The notes: a model not told the origin generated them from the sequence alone. DNA of 64,000 nucleotides from Forficula auricularia (GCA_024734495.1 JALMQS010000884.1:124001-188000), one strand, 5' to 3'; counted from the first letter of the stretch, positions 34,951 through 46,635 are shown. Numbers and translations are program-made.

Positions 34951-35353
34951 CTAAAGTCTTATGCAACTAAACGTGCTTCATCTTGTCAAAGTTTTTTCTT
35001 ATTTTTATGACGTTAATCTTTTTTTGATTATCAGTCTTATTTGTCTACAGTATCATAAAGTGTACAACTCGTTTTTTTCATTAATTATTTGCTGTGCATA
35101 AAATTGTTTTGAGTGGAATTTTGGCGCTCGACTATCATGTCTACTTCTTATTATAGAGTCAAAAAACACCGTGCTTTGAGAGAAAAAAATGCGTTCATAT
35201 TATTTATTAAATGAAGCGTTTTAGCAGGTATTTGGACTTAGAAAGAAAAAACTATTTTCATGGATAATATTTATAAAATAATTACACATATAAATATGAA
35301 TTTGGTGGGGTTTTATTTTTTAAAATTGTTTTAGGGGTAATGTTTTTTACCAG

Positions 35354-37135
35354 TTGGTAGCACAATACACAATTGGTTCCAATACTTTATTTGCTGTCGT
35401 TCAGTTTTACGAAATAACAAATAGCAAAAAGTCCGTTGAATTATTGCCATTCTCTTGGTTGTTTAACAATGAAGAGATGTGTTATTATTTTCCTCCCAAA
35501 AATGATTATAAAAATGTTGAAAAATGGGTGAAAAATAATCGTCTCCCAGATGACTCATGGCCTTCATACTCGATATCCATCATTTCTAAAGCAAGTATGT
35601 ATCTAATTTTATAATTATATTTCTGATGTTTTTTTTTTATTATAATAATAAATATTCAAATAAACCAAATGTTATTTCAGAAGATTATAAGCAAGGGTTA
35701 AGAAGAATGAAAAGGTCATTCAATAAAATGGAGGTTAAATCATCTGATGAAACGGAATCTACCGTTGGCAAATCACAATAGTCAGAATAGAGGCTCTACG
35801 CCTAAGAGAAAAGCAGATAAACTTTTCACTCCTGATGTAAATGAAGATGAATCGGAAACGCCAAAACGACCACGAATGAATTCCAACGAAGGTTATATAT
35901 ATATGGTGAAAAATAAAAATGTTTCTTTTGTTTTTTTAAACTCTATTTAAGGTAGTTGTTTCGCGACAATACTAGCAAAAAAATTTTTTAATACATTTTT
36001 CATTATTTATTCCTTATTATCTCAGAAACTGCGTTGCAACTATGAGTCAAAATTATCTTAAAATATGTATTGGTTATTGTTTAATGTTGGTTTAGTTTTT
36101 TATAAAAATGGTAAGAAGGGTTTCTTAATTATAATTAAATATGTATGTAAACTTTCTGATATCGCGTATAGTGCAATGTTAAAGAGTCTGAAAAACTCGA
36201 TTTTTAAAATTTAGTATCTCCGGAACTGTATTGTTGTTTTGCCACCAATCGATTCAGAAGTATTTAAATAATAATCTGTATAAATTTCAAAAAAATCCTA
36301 AGAAGACGCATTGGCGGAACAACTACCTTAAACTAAAAATTTTCATTCGATTTTTGTTCGAATTTTATTTTATATATTCTTATTAATGTTCTAGATATAT
36401 CATCAGGTGTCGTGGAGGACTTGAAACAGTTCATAACAAAAGAAATTAGCCGTGCCAAAAAGAGCATCCTCTATGATATAGATTTTAAATTCAATAATCT
36501 AAAATTAGAAATATTAAATTCATGTAAGGATCAAGTTAGCCACCCACAGCCCTGGAAAATCATCGACATAGATCTTCCATTAAAAGATCTGGATAAATTT
36601 TTAGAATTCGATGAAATTCTAAAAAATGACATCGAAAAAGAGAAAGCACTGGTATGCATTTGATATTAATGTATTTTTTTAGCATGAGTATACCATTCGA
36701 TTGATTTTATTGTATCTTTTAATGTTTTATTTTTTGTATAATTTACAGAAAGATATTTTTCGATTGGAAACATTTGGATCACGGAGCTACGAATCGGATG
36801 TTTCAGCCATCTTAAAAAAATTGATTGGCAAAACAATCCAATTGCAGTATAGTGCATGTGGCAGAGTAGTAAATGGAATCGGAAAAAAAAAATTTCATCT
36901 ACTCAATTTTTCAAAACGATGAATGGTAAGTTAATATCATTTGAAAAAAAATTACTCAAAGTAATTATATTTTTCACATTTTCAATAAACTATTATAATA
37001 ATGATTTCAGATTTTTTGATGACCAAGTACAGCGAGTCACAAGACAAGATAAAAATTATACGTGCAACCAGCCTATTTTTATCTGGCGCGAAAGACAGAG
37101 AGGGCGGCCGAGCACAACGTGAAAAAAAAAATTGA
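35354..37135 (+). pseudogene. DUF4806-type multi-exon gene with two frameshifts
   Basis: Five pieces join in phase through GT/AG introns: 35354-35594 (FAVVQFYE, VELLPFSWLF and YYFPPK, the conserved N-terminal segment), 35681-35891 (basic linker, PKRKADK and PKRPR, possible nuclear signals), 36395-36651 (a coiled stretch, then LPLKDLDKFLEFDEIL), 36749-36925 (SYESDVSAILKKLIG, CGRVVNGIGKKK) and 37011-37135 (ATSLFLSGAKDREGGRAQR, stop). The last three match the DUF4806 C-terminal region of insect proteins of unknown function. One indel lies in piece 2 (35711-35779); the A10 run at 36883-36892 in piece 4 is one base short of phase. Either a recent pseudogene or sequence errors. The first exon and ATG are not found. 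A perfect hairpin (ATTGAAATTCT...AGAATTTCAAT) follows the stop. Confidence 0.65.
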
Positions 37136-37699
37136 AATTCTTAATTGACTGTTGAGAATTTCAATCTTTTTTTTTTTGATTTGATTCAATTGATTTTAAT
37201 TTTATTACTTTAATTAATTTAATTTAATTTATTTTTAATATTGTTATTAAATTTGTTTTATATAAATTTGATGTTGTTTTTATATATTATAATTTTGTGC
37301 AAATTTTCATGATGTAAATGCATGCTTGACTTGTGTACAGAGAATATGAATCTCTTTTTTTGTAAGTGGACTACTAGTCCGTAAAATTATCTAAATAAAT
37401 AAATAAATAATTTCATTAATACAAACACCATTAGAATATTAAAAATTATTATAAAAAATGTAAATGATGTAACATGTACGCTGAGACTGGCCAGAATAAG
37501 GCAAAAGTCATGAATAATAAATAAATAAATATTAATCCTTAATTAAACAATTCTTATTTCATTCCCATTTATAATAATTAGTTATTAATACAAAAATAAA
37601 AAGCTATATTTAATTATATTAATTTTAATTTTTGATTTCAAGATTCTATAAGATTTTAAAATTTTAAAGAAAAAAAATTTAAATATTTAAATCACTAGT

Positions 37700-38010
37700 A
37701 TAGACCAAGGATCCAGCATCGAGCCAATGCTTGATGCCCACTCTGGCCCAGGCTAGAATTCAGTATTGGGCCGACGTTTACTGCCCGGTCTGGGCCAGGC
37801 TAGAATTCAGTATTGGGCCGACGTTTACTGCCCGGTCTGGGCCAGGCTAGAATTCTGTATTGAGCCAGCCTCCTCGGCCCAGCCCGGGCCGTTGTTATCA
37901 TCCCAGCTTCCAGCCAGTCGTCGGGCCCAAGCGGGCTCGCAGGCTAGGGCCAAGCAAAACAAGGGTTGGCGCTATACTGGGCCGGCTCTGGGCCCTTAGT
38001 CATTTCCTAC
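37700..38010. repeat. GC-rich block with 47-bp tandem repeat
   Basis: Units starting GCTAGAATTCAGTATTGGGC repeat at 37752, 37799 and, diverged, 37846. GGGCC/GGCCC motifs continue to the right edge. Open frames here are composition artefacts. Confidence 0.85.
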
Positions 38011-38276
38011 CTGGGATGTACTATTGATACAAAAGAACGTTTTGACTTTCCGTTCATAGTTCAAATCATAGTTAAAAAATATTTTTCTACGCGTTTCAGT
38101 AATTTTAAAGCACAATGAGCAAAAATGTATTTTTATGCGTGATTAATTCATTTAATTTCCATTATGCCTTCTACGATTGTGTCAGTCAGTTTTCAACTAT
38201 GAAAAGAATTGAAACATCACCAGAAGTAGCTGAAATCAAAATTAATTATCCAATCTGTTTATATATCAATTAATAA

Positions 38277-38430
38277 AAAATCTAATGTTAAATTTGAGAA
38301 ATAATGACAAATTCTATGATGCGGTTTTTGCAAAAAGGAGCGAAGAATAAAATAAATTTAAAAAAATAATGAAGATCTATTTTTTGGACAGCATCCCCTG
38401 GTTGAAAAATTACCTTTCGCCACTGGTGTA
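38277..38430 (+). repeat. Dispersed repeat F, copy 2
   Basis: Matches 5622-5776 through ATCTAATGTTAAATTTGA, TTTTTTGGACAGCATCCCCT and the terminal GCCACTG. Confidence 0.6.
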
Positions 38431-38616
38431 ATGGAATTAATCTGGATTCTGGTAAAAAATAAAATAAATTATACTATCCAGCAGGGGTGGTCAACAACGT
38501 GGCTAGCGAGCCGCAGGCGGCTCTTCAGTCAATCTCGTGCAGCTCTTGAACCCTCTTGAATAATACTGATATTAAAAAGTATAATAATTAAATTAAAAAA
38601 TAATAATACAAAAATT

Positions 38617-38819
38617 AAATTAAGAGACATACTAGAATCGCAAGAGGATGAAGGACTAAAAGGATTCAAACGAAGTGGGGTTTCGGCCATAGAGTTTTGG
38701 AAGAAGGTACCAGAAGAAAAATACCCTCTAATAAAAGTGTCTGCTATACCAATTATCAGCCAGATTTCAAACAACTAACAGCCAACATGAACACTCGTAA
38801 AAGCACTTCTCAAAAGTAA
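38617..38819 (+). pseudogene. hAT transposase C-terminal fragment
   Basis: The frame reads EFWKKVPEEKYPLIKVSA, the block before the hAT dimerisation region, then jumps frame to NYQPDFKQLTAN, the extreme C-terminal tail of related transposases. The FGSTYLCE-type core between the two is deleted. The RNase H catalytic domain is absent. Confidence 0.75.
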
Positions 38820-38830
38820 CATGTTATTTC

Positions 38831-39668
38831 TTTTTACTTGACCATACAGGGTATGGTCAAGTATTGTAATCGTGCATGAAAAAAGTGTTTTTTTCCTTCT
38901 TTTTTTCAAAATATCTCAAAACCGCTGAAACTATTTTGATTTAAAAAAATTAAGCGAAATCATGGCATTTTGCTCTACAAAAAGCCCTAATAAGTGAACA
39001 TCGAAAAAATTATATTTTTTGAGATAATAATTGTTTTGCCAAAATGTCTGTTAGTTAGTCTGTGCGTTACCAAATTTTTGTGGACGAGCTAGCTCAAAAA
39101 CTAGTGTGAATATCGAAACCAAATTTCACACGTAGTTTTGGTTCATTGAGATTAACAGTTGATTAGATTTTGGTGCATATCAACAAAAAATTAAGGGGGG
39201 TGAAGGGGGGGTTAAAATTAAAAATCTAGTCTATTTGAGCAAACTCAACCAAATTTTGTATACATAATCAGTTGGACCCCAGAAGTCTAAAAATGCAAAA
39301 ACTAACCGCCCAAAATGGGGAGGGGAGGGGTCAAAAAATAGAAAATTTTGGCCATTTACCAAACACAAACCAAATTTTGTATACATAATTAGTGGGACCC
39401 CAGAAGTCTAAAAATTCAAAAACTAACCGCCCAAAATGTGAGAAGAGGGGGTGTATAGTCAAAAAATGAAAATATAGGCTCTTGTACCAAACTCTACCAA
39501 ATTTTGTATACATAATCAGTGGGCCCCCAGGAATCTAAAAATGGAGAAATCTAACCCCCCTCCACTACATGATTATAAATAATTTTATTATATATTAAAT
39601 ATTAGTGAGGGGCCAGGTTGTATGGTAAAGTCAAGTGGATGGCCACATCAGAACACGTCAGCTTATTT
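38831..39668 (+). repeat. Hairpin-headed repeat family B, best-preserved copy (B2)
   Basis: T5 is followed by a perfect 12-bp-stem hairpin at 38836-38862 (ACTTGACCATAC, loop AGG, GTATGGTCAAGT) and ATTGTAATCG at 38863-38872. The body carries a TGTCTGTTAGTTAGTCTGTG tract, two or three degenerate 120-bp units with AAATTTTGTATACATAATC and AGTCTAAAAATGCAAAAACT, and the tail TGGCCACATCAGAACACGTC. Confidence 0.85.
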
Positions 39669-39849
39669 TTATTGTAATTGAACACTAATGTTAAAAGTAA
39701 GTAGAGAAAAAATAAATGTAACTTCATTTATATTTGATAAAACAAAAAATGTTTTTAATAAACCATTAATTAATCTTCAAACTATGTGGCTTGCTTTGGA
39801 AAAGTTTTATTAATTTGCGGCTTCTAAAGTTAAGGTTAGTGGACACCTG

Positions 39850-40688
39850 CTATACAGTATACTTTATAATAAAATAAGATTTATTTAAATTTAAATTGTA
39901 GGGGGAAAATTAGATTTTATTTTAAATCAAAGAAATCAGAAGCAAAGAATTAATTTTTTTAAATACAATTTATTATTATTTTAAAAAATATGACTTTGAA
40001 ACCATTGATATCACGAGAGCTCAGTGAGACTGGCCAGCAGATTAGGAGTTATATTTGAGAAGAGATTGGTGATCCTAATAGTGAAGTTATATAAAGAAAT
40101 ATCAAAGCTTATATATGCTGACCAAGTATTTTTGTTTCAATGATGAAATTTTGTTTTCGCTATCTTTTACATGGTTTTATACTTCACTTAGTAAATGTTT
40201 TCTGTCTGGGTAAAATATTGTAATCGAATTTCGAGATACCGGGGCAATTTTCGTGAAATTTTGCTATATAACTTATTTGCTATCAATATAGAATATACAC
40301 AATAATCCGCATTTGGTGATAGCTTCAACTCATTTTATTTGTACTTACCTACTAAACTACTTATTGGTAGCTTCAATTAATAGTAACTTATTTTGTCAAA
40401 TATTGTTTGTGTAAAGTTATTTATTTATTTATTTATTTATTTTTTGGTCAAATATTCAAAATTTGAAATGAAGAAATAGGTATATTATATCAGATAAGAG
40501 TTATTTTTTTGTAAATATTATATACCTTTCTCTTCATATGAGTCGGCTCGATTCTTTTAAATCATCATTCCGCGTTATTTTTTGAAATCAGCGGCTAGCT
40601 TCAATAGTTAAAATATTTTAGCATTAATCAAGATGATTGACAATTTCACCGTCTCGTGTATTTAAGGAGATTTTTTAATACATCATTC
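39850..40688. other. No gene; weak hairpin-headed repeat start near 40195
   Basis: AAATATTGTAATCGAATTTC at 40212-40231 carries the family signature, but the preceding hairpin is not recognisable. Four TTTA units occur near 40421-40442. Confidence 0.35.
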
Positions 40689-41254
40689 CAGGGGTTCCCA
40701 AACTTTTCCGAGTCGCGGCGCCCTTTTTCAATTAAAAATTTTCCATGGCGCTCCATTTATTAATATTTATTTAGCCACTCAGGATGGGGCCTCCTACTCT
40801 TACAACAGATTAGAATTATTTACAAAATTGGGTCTCAAATTGGTGGTGGTTTACATCTCTCTCTCTCTTCCTCCTTATTTACAGTAGACGCATGTTATCT
40901 TAGAATTTTATACATATTGTCAAAATTAATAAAAACAATAAAAAACTAAAAATATTTACAAAAATAAAAAGAATGAACACAAAAATACGATCAAAAACAA
41001 AAAACAATGAATATAAACCAAAAATATGTACAAAAACAATAGTCAAATAAGAACAAAAAGTCAAAAATTAAAAATACAAAAATAGAAGCAAAAGTATGTC
41101 TATTCGTAGAAGTAAAAGATAAAAATAAATAATACATAAATGTTTATCTTTTCAATTTTTTTGTATAGATAGGCCAAATGTTTTGCTTCAATTAATTATG
41201 AAACTTCGCGGCGCACCTGTGAAGTGGCCGCGGCGCACAGTTTGGGACCCTTTG
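40689..41254. mobile_element. Non-autonomous hAT MITE
   Basis: Ends CAGGGGTTCCCAAACTTTT and CAGTTTGGGACCCTTTG are inverted relatives; subterminal GCGGCGC motifs occur on both sides. The 8-bp flanks are CATCATTC and CATTATTC, one mismatch. Confidence 0.8.
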
Positions 41255-41356
41255 CATTATTCCATGAAACCATTTTGTTATAATTTTCATTTGCCGGAAA
41301 TAACTTTTTTTTAACTATCTGTTTTTTATACCTACCTTTATAAAGAAGGCATGACG

Positions 41357-41503
41357 AAGTCGGTCTAATCCACGAAGATCTGCGTCCCCGAATGATAACG
41401 GCGGTCCAGGGCCAGCAAAAGTCCCGTCGTGGAGGACTTCAGAACTTATACTACCCACACTACTATACAGACAAAACAACCAAGTTGAATAAAATCATGT
41501 AAT
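41357..41503 (+). CDS. Candidate terminal coding exon, unknown protein
   Basis: After a possible acceptor in TTTATAAAG, a 48-codon frame in locally balanced composition reads HDEVGLIHEDLRPRMITA, then a basic SRRGG region and YYPHYYTDKTTKLNKIM, and ends in TAA at 41501-41503. The surroundings are A+T-rich, so the compositional shift with an open frame is suggestive. No domain is recognised, another frame is also largely open, and no partner exon was found. Confidence 0.25.
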
Positions 41504-41509
41504 AAGAAA

Positions 41510-42918
41510 GTACCTGGAGGCACCGAGCGATGCTCAGTAACTTCTTCCTTCAGCTAAAACCTTTATTTTAATATTATTTTTAATTTAAAATTCTGATAAA
41601 AAGGTCGATTTTATTTGAGAGCCGTTTTTCAAATTAAAAAAAATACAAATATATATATATATAGTATTCGCCCACTGTACCCCCCCCCCACCCCGCTTGA
41701 CCCCACCCCCGAAACCTCGCCCTACCCCCGGATCCCCACACCACTGCACCCCACCTCCTGCACCTGTTTTGATTCAACCATTTGATTCATTTTTATTCAT
41801 CCAATTGTTAATAAATTAAACCTATCAAAATGTGTTGTTTTTTCAGAAAATTGAGACCTGCTTATGCGAAATATATTTTTAAATAAATTCTTGATTATTT
41901 TTTATTCTATTAAATAAATAAAATTCTTTATAAAAACAATTATAAAACGTTTATTAATATTTCTAAAGTTTAGGTTGAACAAAATATGTTAAAAATCACA
42001 ATACTTCTTCAAGGCCTTTGAGAATAAAGGTTTACCCGACCCCATTGACTGCCTGAGCACAAAAGGAAAAGGGAAACCTTTTCTACCTTTATCTACTCTT
42101 ATTAAACGAGCAAAAATTGTATATTTGTATATATATATATATTTGTTTATATATTTGTATCTTAGTTCTATTTTGAAAACGACTCTACCGATTTTGATGA
42201 AATTCACGAGTTAGGGGGTTTATGGGGTGACAATTCGATCTCTCACGGTCTCATCTTCGACAAAATTGTTTTTAATGGGTTTTTTCGTAATCAAATAAAT
42301 TATTCTCAGGTAGACAAATCCCATTCTTAGGGTTTTAAAAAAGGTTTCCCTTTTCCTTTTATACCCAGGCAGATCAATGGGTTGTTTATTTCATTGTACT
42401 AAAAGGCCTTGAAGAAGTATTGTGATTGTGGATTTTAACATATTTTGTTCTCCCTAAACGATAGAAATATTAATAAACGTTTTATAATTGTTTTTATAAA
42501 GAACTTTATTTATTTAATAGAATAAAAAATAATCAAGAATTTATTTAAAAATATATTTCGTATAAGCAGGTCTCAATTTTCTGAAAAAACAACACATTTT
42601 GATAGGTTTTATTTATTAACAATTGGATGAATAAAAATGAATCATATAGTTGAATCAAAACAGGAGCAGAAGGTGGGGCGCAGTGGTGGAGAATCCGGGG
42701 GTAGGGAGAGGTTTCGGGGGTGGGGTCGAGCAGGGTGAGGGTGGAGGTGGGGGGCTACATTGGGCGACTATTATATATTTTTGTATTTTTTTAATTTGAA
42801 AGCGGCTCTCAAATAAAAATCGACCTTTTTATCAGAATTTTAAATTAAAAATAATATTAAAATAAAGCTTTTAACTGAAGGAAGAAGTACCGAGCATCGC
42901 TCAGTGCCTCAAGTACTT
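41510..42918. repeat. 1.4-kb imperfect palindrome (family C)
   Basis: Arms of about 560 bp start AAGTACCTGGAGGCACCGAG on the left and end GCCTCAAGTACTT on the right, around a spacer of about 260 bp (42080-42340). Both arms hold a C/G-rich tract (41680-41760, 42665-42765) and ACACATTTTGATAGG. Near the centre each arm has GAAGTATTGTGATTGTG or its inverse, close to the AAGTATTGTAATCG signature of families A and B. The spacer holds CCGATTTTGATGAAATT, also found in family A bodies. Confidence 0.8.
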
Positions 42919-42923
42919 AATTT

Positions 42924-43122
42924 TTAAAGGAGGATGAATAAAATTTAATTGCTTCTTTCCAGTAATTTTTATTTTTACAAGTGGTTTATCCAAATATTGG
43001 TGAGTGGGTGGTTTCCACCTAGGAAGAGATGCCGTAGCGGTCTCGAAATATTTGGATAAACCACTTGTAAAAATAAAAATTACTGGAAAGAAGCAATTGA
43101 ATTTCATTCACCCTCCTTTAAA
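42924..43122. repeat. Near-perfect inverted repeat, 76-bp arms
   Basis: The left arm has GGAGGATGAATAAAATTTAA and GCTTCTTTCCAGTAATTT, the right arm their reverse complements with only a few changes. The spacer includes GTGGTTTCCACC, itself palindromic. The low divergence suggests a young insertion or arm correction. Confidence 0.9.
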
Positions 43123-43660
43123 ATACATATATATATATAAAATGAGTGAGCAGCATTTTACGTAGAAAAATATCTTAATTTTGGGGGTTTTATTTTGTCC
43201 CATTTGGAATAACATTAAACAATAACTTAATCGAGCTACGATCCTTGCGATGAGTATTTCTTTATCAGATCTTGGAATAGAAGTTTTCCGCCTGGTGGCA
43301 TTTTCCTTCTTTTTAATTAATGTCCTGACTTCTGTTTATTTTGGTTTCCGAGATTGAATCTCCTCCACCCCTGCCTCTGCCCTAAATCCTTAGACCTTTT
43401 CTTCTTCAACCCCTGCACTCTTGAATATACACACTTTTCTATAAGAGAACCAAATGAGCTTTAATGTTTTCCGTTCTTTTTTATATTTGTTTTCTTTTAA
43501 AGCTTCAGCTCTGATTGTCACATTTTCATTTCATTTTGGAATTTTGATTTTGTATTTAGAATTTTTTAATACACCCAACATGACTTGCATTTGTTATTGC
43601 TAAGAGTCAGTTAGACTTAACAGCTTAAACGTTGGATTGGAAATTCACTAGGTTTTAAAT

Positions 43661-43850
43661 CTGGTGGTTTCTCGAAAAAGTCTCTCAAATAGAATATCTA
43701 TTCGAATGAAAATCCCACTTATTAGTAGGTCCCACAAAAAATATTTCTTGCGACTCTGGTGGCTTCTCAAAAAGTCTCTCAAATACAATATCTATTGGAA
43801 AGAAAATCCCACTTATTAGTAGGTCCCACAAAAAATATTTCTTGCGACTG
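43661..43850 (+). repeat. 95-bp tandem duplication
   Basis: CTGGTGGTTTCTCG at 43661 and CTGGTGGCTTCTCA at 43756 start two units that share CCCACTTATTAGTAGGTCCC and ATATTTCTTGCGACT. Confidence 0.9.
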
Positions 43851-44345
43851 TAAAATAAAAAAACAAAAAAAAAAACTTTATGGGTTTTCTGAAATTTTTC
43901 TGCACTTGTGAAAATGGACTAAAAAAAAGAAAATATTTTTTTCTTTTCTATAGGCAACCTTCCTTTTCTTAAAATTTTAACATAAAACAAAAAATAAAAT
44001 TAACTTGTTTTATTTTCTTCTTTTTAGTCCATGTACACATGCGCATGTTGAACGATAAGTATAAATTGGCGTAGGAGAGTAGGATAGAGATTTCAATAAA
44101 AACAACCAAAAAAATGTATTATTTTTTTTTTTGCATTTTTGACTACGAAGTTTTGAAGCTTAAAAAGCCCATAGAGAAATTTCTTTTTTCGATAGAAAAA
44201 AAACATTTTGGCACTAGAATAAACTTTCCACGGCTTTACCTATCGGTTGTCGTGGGTATTTCGTAATCCAAACACACAAATTGAAAAATCATGATTGAAA
44301 GTGATTCAGACATTTTTCTAAACACAATACCTAAGCAAAAAAACA
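43851..44345. other. No gene recognised
   Basis: A/T homopolymer-rich; nothing supported. Confidence 0.3.
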
Positions 44346-46311
44346 TTTTTTACTTTATCCAATGCGAAGCATGGGGAAAGTATTGTAATCGGTCTTGCGG
44401 CAAGCGCGACTTCCAAGGGTCCTCAGGTAAAGACTACGGAACCCATGGACTCAATTAAAGTCACAAATTGTAGTATTCAATTAGGTTGAAGAATTTTAGC
44501 ACGTGACGGTTTTGCCAAAAATTACATGGGGTCTCATCGAAGAGGCCAAAAGTGCGATTTTACTTCATTTAGTGCGTGCGGATGGTATATAGTATGGATG
44601 GATGGATGGATGGGTGTTATCGTTTTTTTGGCCCACGATTTTTTCCACACCGTTGCACCGATTGAAATGAAATTGAAAACCTACCATTAGTTTAACAAAA
44701 TGAAGCGCTGATTAGTTTTTGGTACATATCGGCCCACAAACATTAGTACTTTATTTCAGTACTTTTTTAGTTTTTTCTAAATATTTTGAAAATGACTTAA
44801 CCAATTTTGATGAAATTTATTATCCTAATTAAGTACCTTGGGGACCACAAAAAAGGTTAAATAAAGTTTTTAGTAAAATTATATTTTAAAGTACTTTACT
44901 CAAGAGTAAGATAGTACATTTTTTTAAATTTTTATATTTTAAATTCTTTAAAATTTATTCATTGGATCGTTTTAATATAGTTCATTTAACCTTGCTTAAG
45001 AATGAGAATGGATAGGCTACTCTCTGCAGAAATGCTAAAAATTTGGGAGGAAATTTTATAAGTAACCATAGCAAGTGCGTTGTTTTCTCATCCGTTACCT
45101 TTGCTGAAGACATAGAGGAATCGAGTTAAAATCAAAAATAGCGATTGATTCTCATCTAGTTCTTGAGGAATAACCATTCTATATTGGATTTTCGACGTTT
45201 CGGTTTTTATTGGTAACCATTGCTGAAGACATAGAGGAATCGACTTAAAATCAAAAATAGCGATTGATTCTCATCTAGTACTTGAGGAATAACCATTCTA
45301 TATTGGATTTTTGACGTTTCGGTTTTTATTGGTAACCCATTGCTAAAGACATAGAGGAATCGAGTTAAAATCAAAAATAGCGATTGATTCTCATCTAGTA
45401 CTTGATGAATAACCATTCTATATTGGATTTTTGACGTTTCGGTTTTTATTGGTAACCATTGCTGAAGACATAGAGGAATCGGAGTTAAAATCAAAAATAG
45501 CGATTGATTCTCATCTAGTACTTGAGGACTAATCATTCTATATTGGATTTTCGACGTTTCGGTTTTTATTGGTAACCATTGCTTGAAGACATGGAGGAAT
45601 CGAGTTAAAATCAAAAATAGCGATTGATTCTCATCTAGTACTTGAGGAATAACCATTTCTCATTCTGGATTTTTGCCGTTTCGGTTTTTATTGAGTAACT
45701 ATTGCTGAAAGTACATGGAGGATATCGAGCTTAAAACTCAAAAACAGCGATTAGATTCTCTTCTATTACTTGAGGAACCTCAATTCTGCATTAGATTTTT
45801 GACGCTTCGAGTTAGCTATTGGTAACCATATGCTTTGAAGAGATGGAGAGAATCGGCTTAAAATAAAAATAACGATCGATTACTTATCTAATACTAGAGG
45901 AAGACACACTGATTATGAACCCCATTTTTGATGTTTTGACTAGTCTCAATGGCTATCCTCTGACTGAAACGCTGGAAGAATCGTCCTTCAAATCAAAAGA
46001 CCTATGAAATTCTTACCTTAACAGCAACTCAGCAGTTGTTGCCATAAAGTCTTTGCAAAACAGAATATCCATCACTGCAATGTTTACCAATAATAACCGA
46101 AATGTCTAAAAATCGATTGTTGAAATGGTTCTTCTCTCGACTTTTTAAATAAGAGTCGAGTCATTGTTCACACGAATTAAAGTCAACATGGATCGCAGAA
46201 TAGCAAGTGATCATCTGATCCTAGATAGCAAAGGAACAAACATATTAGCCATTTCAAATGAATTTGGATAAGGTGCAGCAACGATCCGATTGCATAGTTT
46301 ATTTTTCTAGT
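44346..46311 (+). repeat. Hairpin-headed repeat A3, full length with minisatellite
   Basis: The head (ACTTTATCC...GGGGAAAGT, then ATTGTAATCGG), the body with a GATG microsatellite near 44582-44613, the minisatellite and the terminal GGATAAGGTGCAGCAACG are all present. The minisatellite (45100-45800) has about six units of roughly 118 bp, mostly very similar up to 45660, then decayed with scattered small insertions. A 149-codon minus-strand frame (45207-45656) only reflects a unit length near a multiple of three; it is not a gene. Confidence 0.88.
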
Positions 46312-46325
46312 GAATTTATACTTCG

Positions 46326-46352
46326 CCCTCCCGAGAGGCAGGGCGTATCGAG
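46326..46352. repeat. Hairpin of another repeat head
   Basis: CGCCCTCC-CGAGA-GGCAGGGCG with one bulged C. CCCGAGAGGCA recurs at 47980 in a second repeat that is followed by CTGTCTGTGTGTCT. Confidence 0.6.
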
Positions 46353-46635
46353 TAATAATTTGAGAGGTATCCTATAAATTATTGCATAAGCCCTGGCTTT
46401 TTATTTTTATATTGGTTATAATTAAATTATAATCCAAAGATAAAGACAAAACCATGCCAATTCTAATTTAACCAAATCAATAAATTTAACATATTATTAT
46501 TATTTGTATTTGGAACTTCAAACGGTGGGTGGCCGGGAGAAAATTTTCCTCGAAAGTATTATGATATTGAACGCTCTTGGCTATGAAATATAAAATATAT
46601 TTTATTATTTTGTAAACTAGAAGTATTATTTTATA

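Larger units (their letters stand above)
34080..38020. mobile_element. Candidate DNA transposon carrying a DUF4806-type gene
   Basis: The left boundary interrupts a minisatellite unit at 34076-34080. GC-rich blocks rich in GGGCC/GGCCC lie at both ends (34080-34300, 37700-38010), and the gene lies between them. The right end read inwards (GGTAGGAAATGACTAAGGGC) weakly resembles the left end (ATAGGAGCTGCCAGGCC). I could not establish a target-site duplication, so the element is a hypothesis. Confidence 0.35.
38482..39849 (+). mobile_element. hAT element with nested repeat B2
   Basis: Ends CAGGGGTGGTCAACAACG and GGTTAGTGGACACCTG are hAT-like; the 8-bp flanks are CTATCCAG (38474-38481) and CTATACAG (39850-39857), one mismatch. 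It holds a transposase fragment, and repeat B2 lies inside it, so B2 inserted later. Confidence 0.8.

Noticed and set aside
34825..35010. Plus-strand 61-codon frame
   Set aside because: It is antisense to the 5S rRNA-like sequence.
37766..37999. 77-codon GC-rich frame
   Set aside because: Covers the 47-bp tandem repeats; repetitive composition explains it.
45207..45656. 149-codon protein with four internal repeats
   Set aside because: Lies entirely in the family A minisatellite; periodicity explains the open frame.
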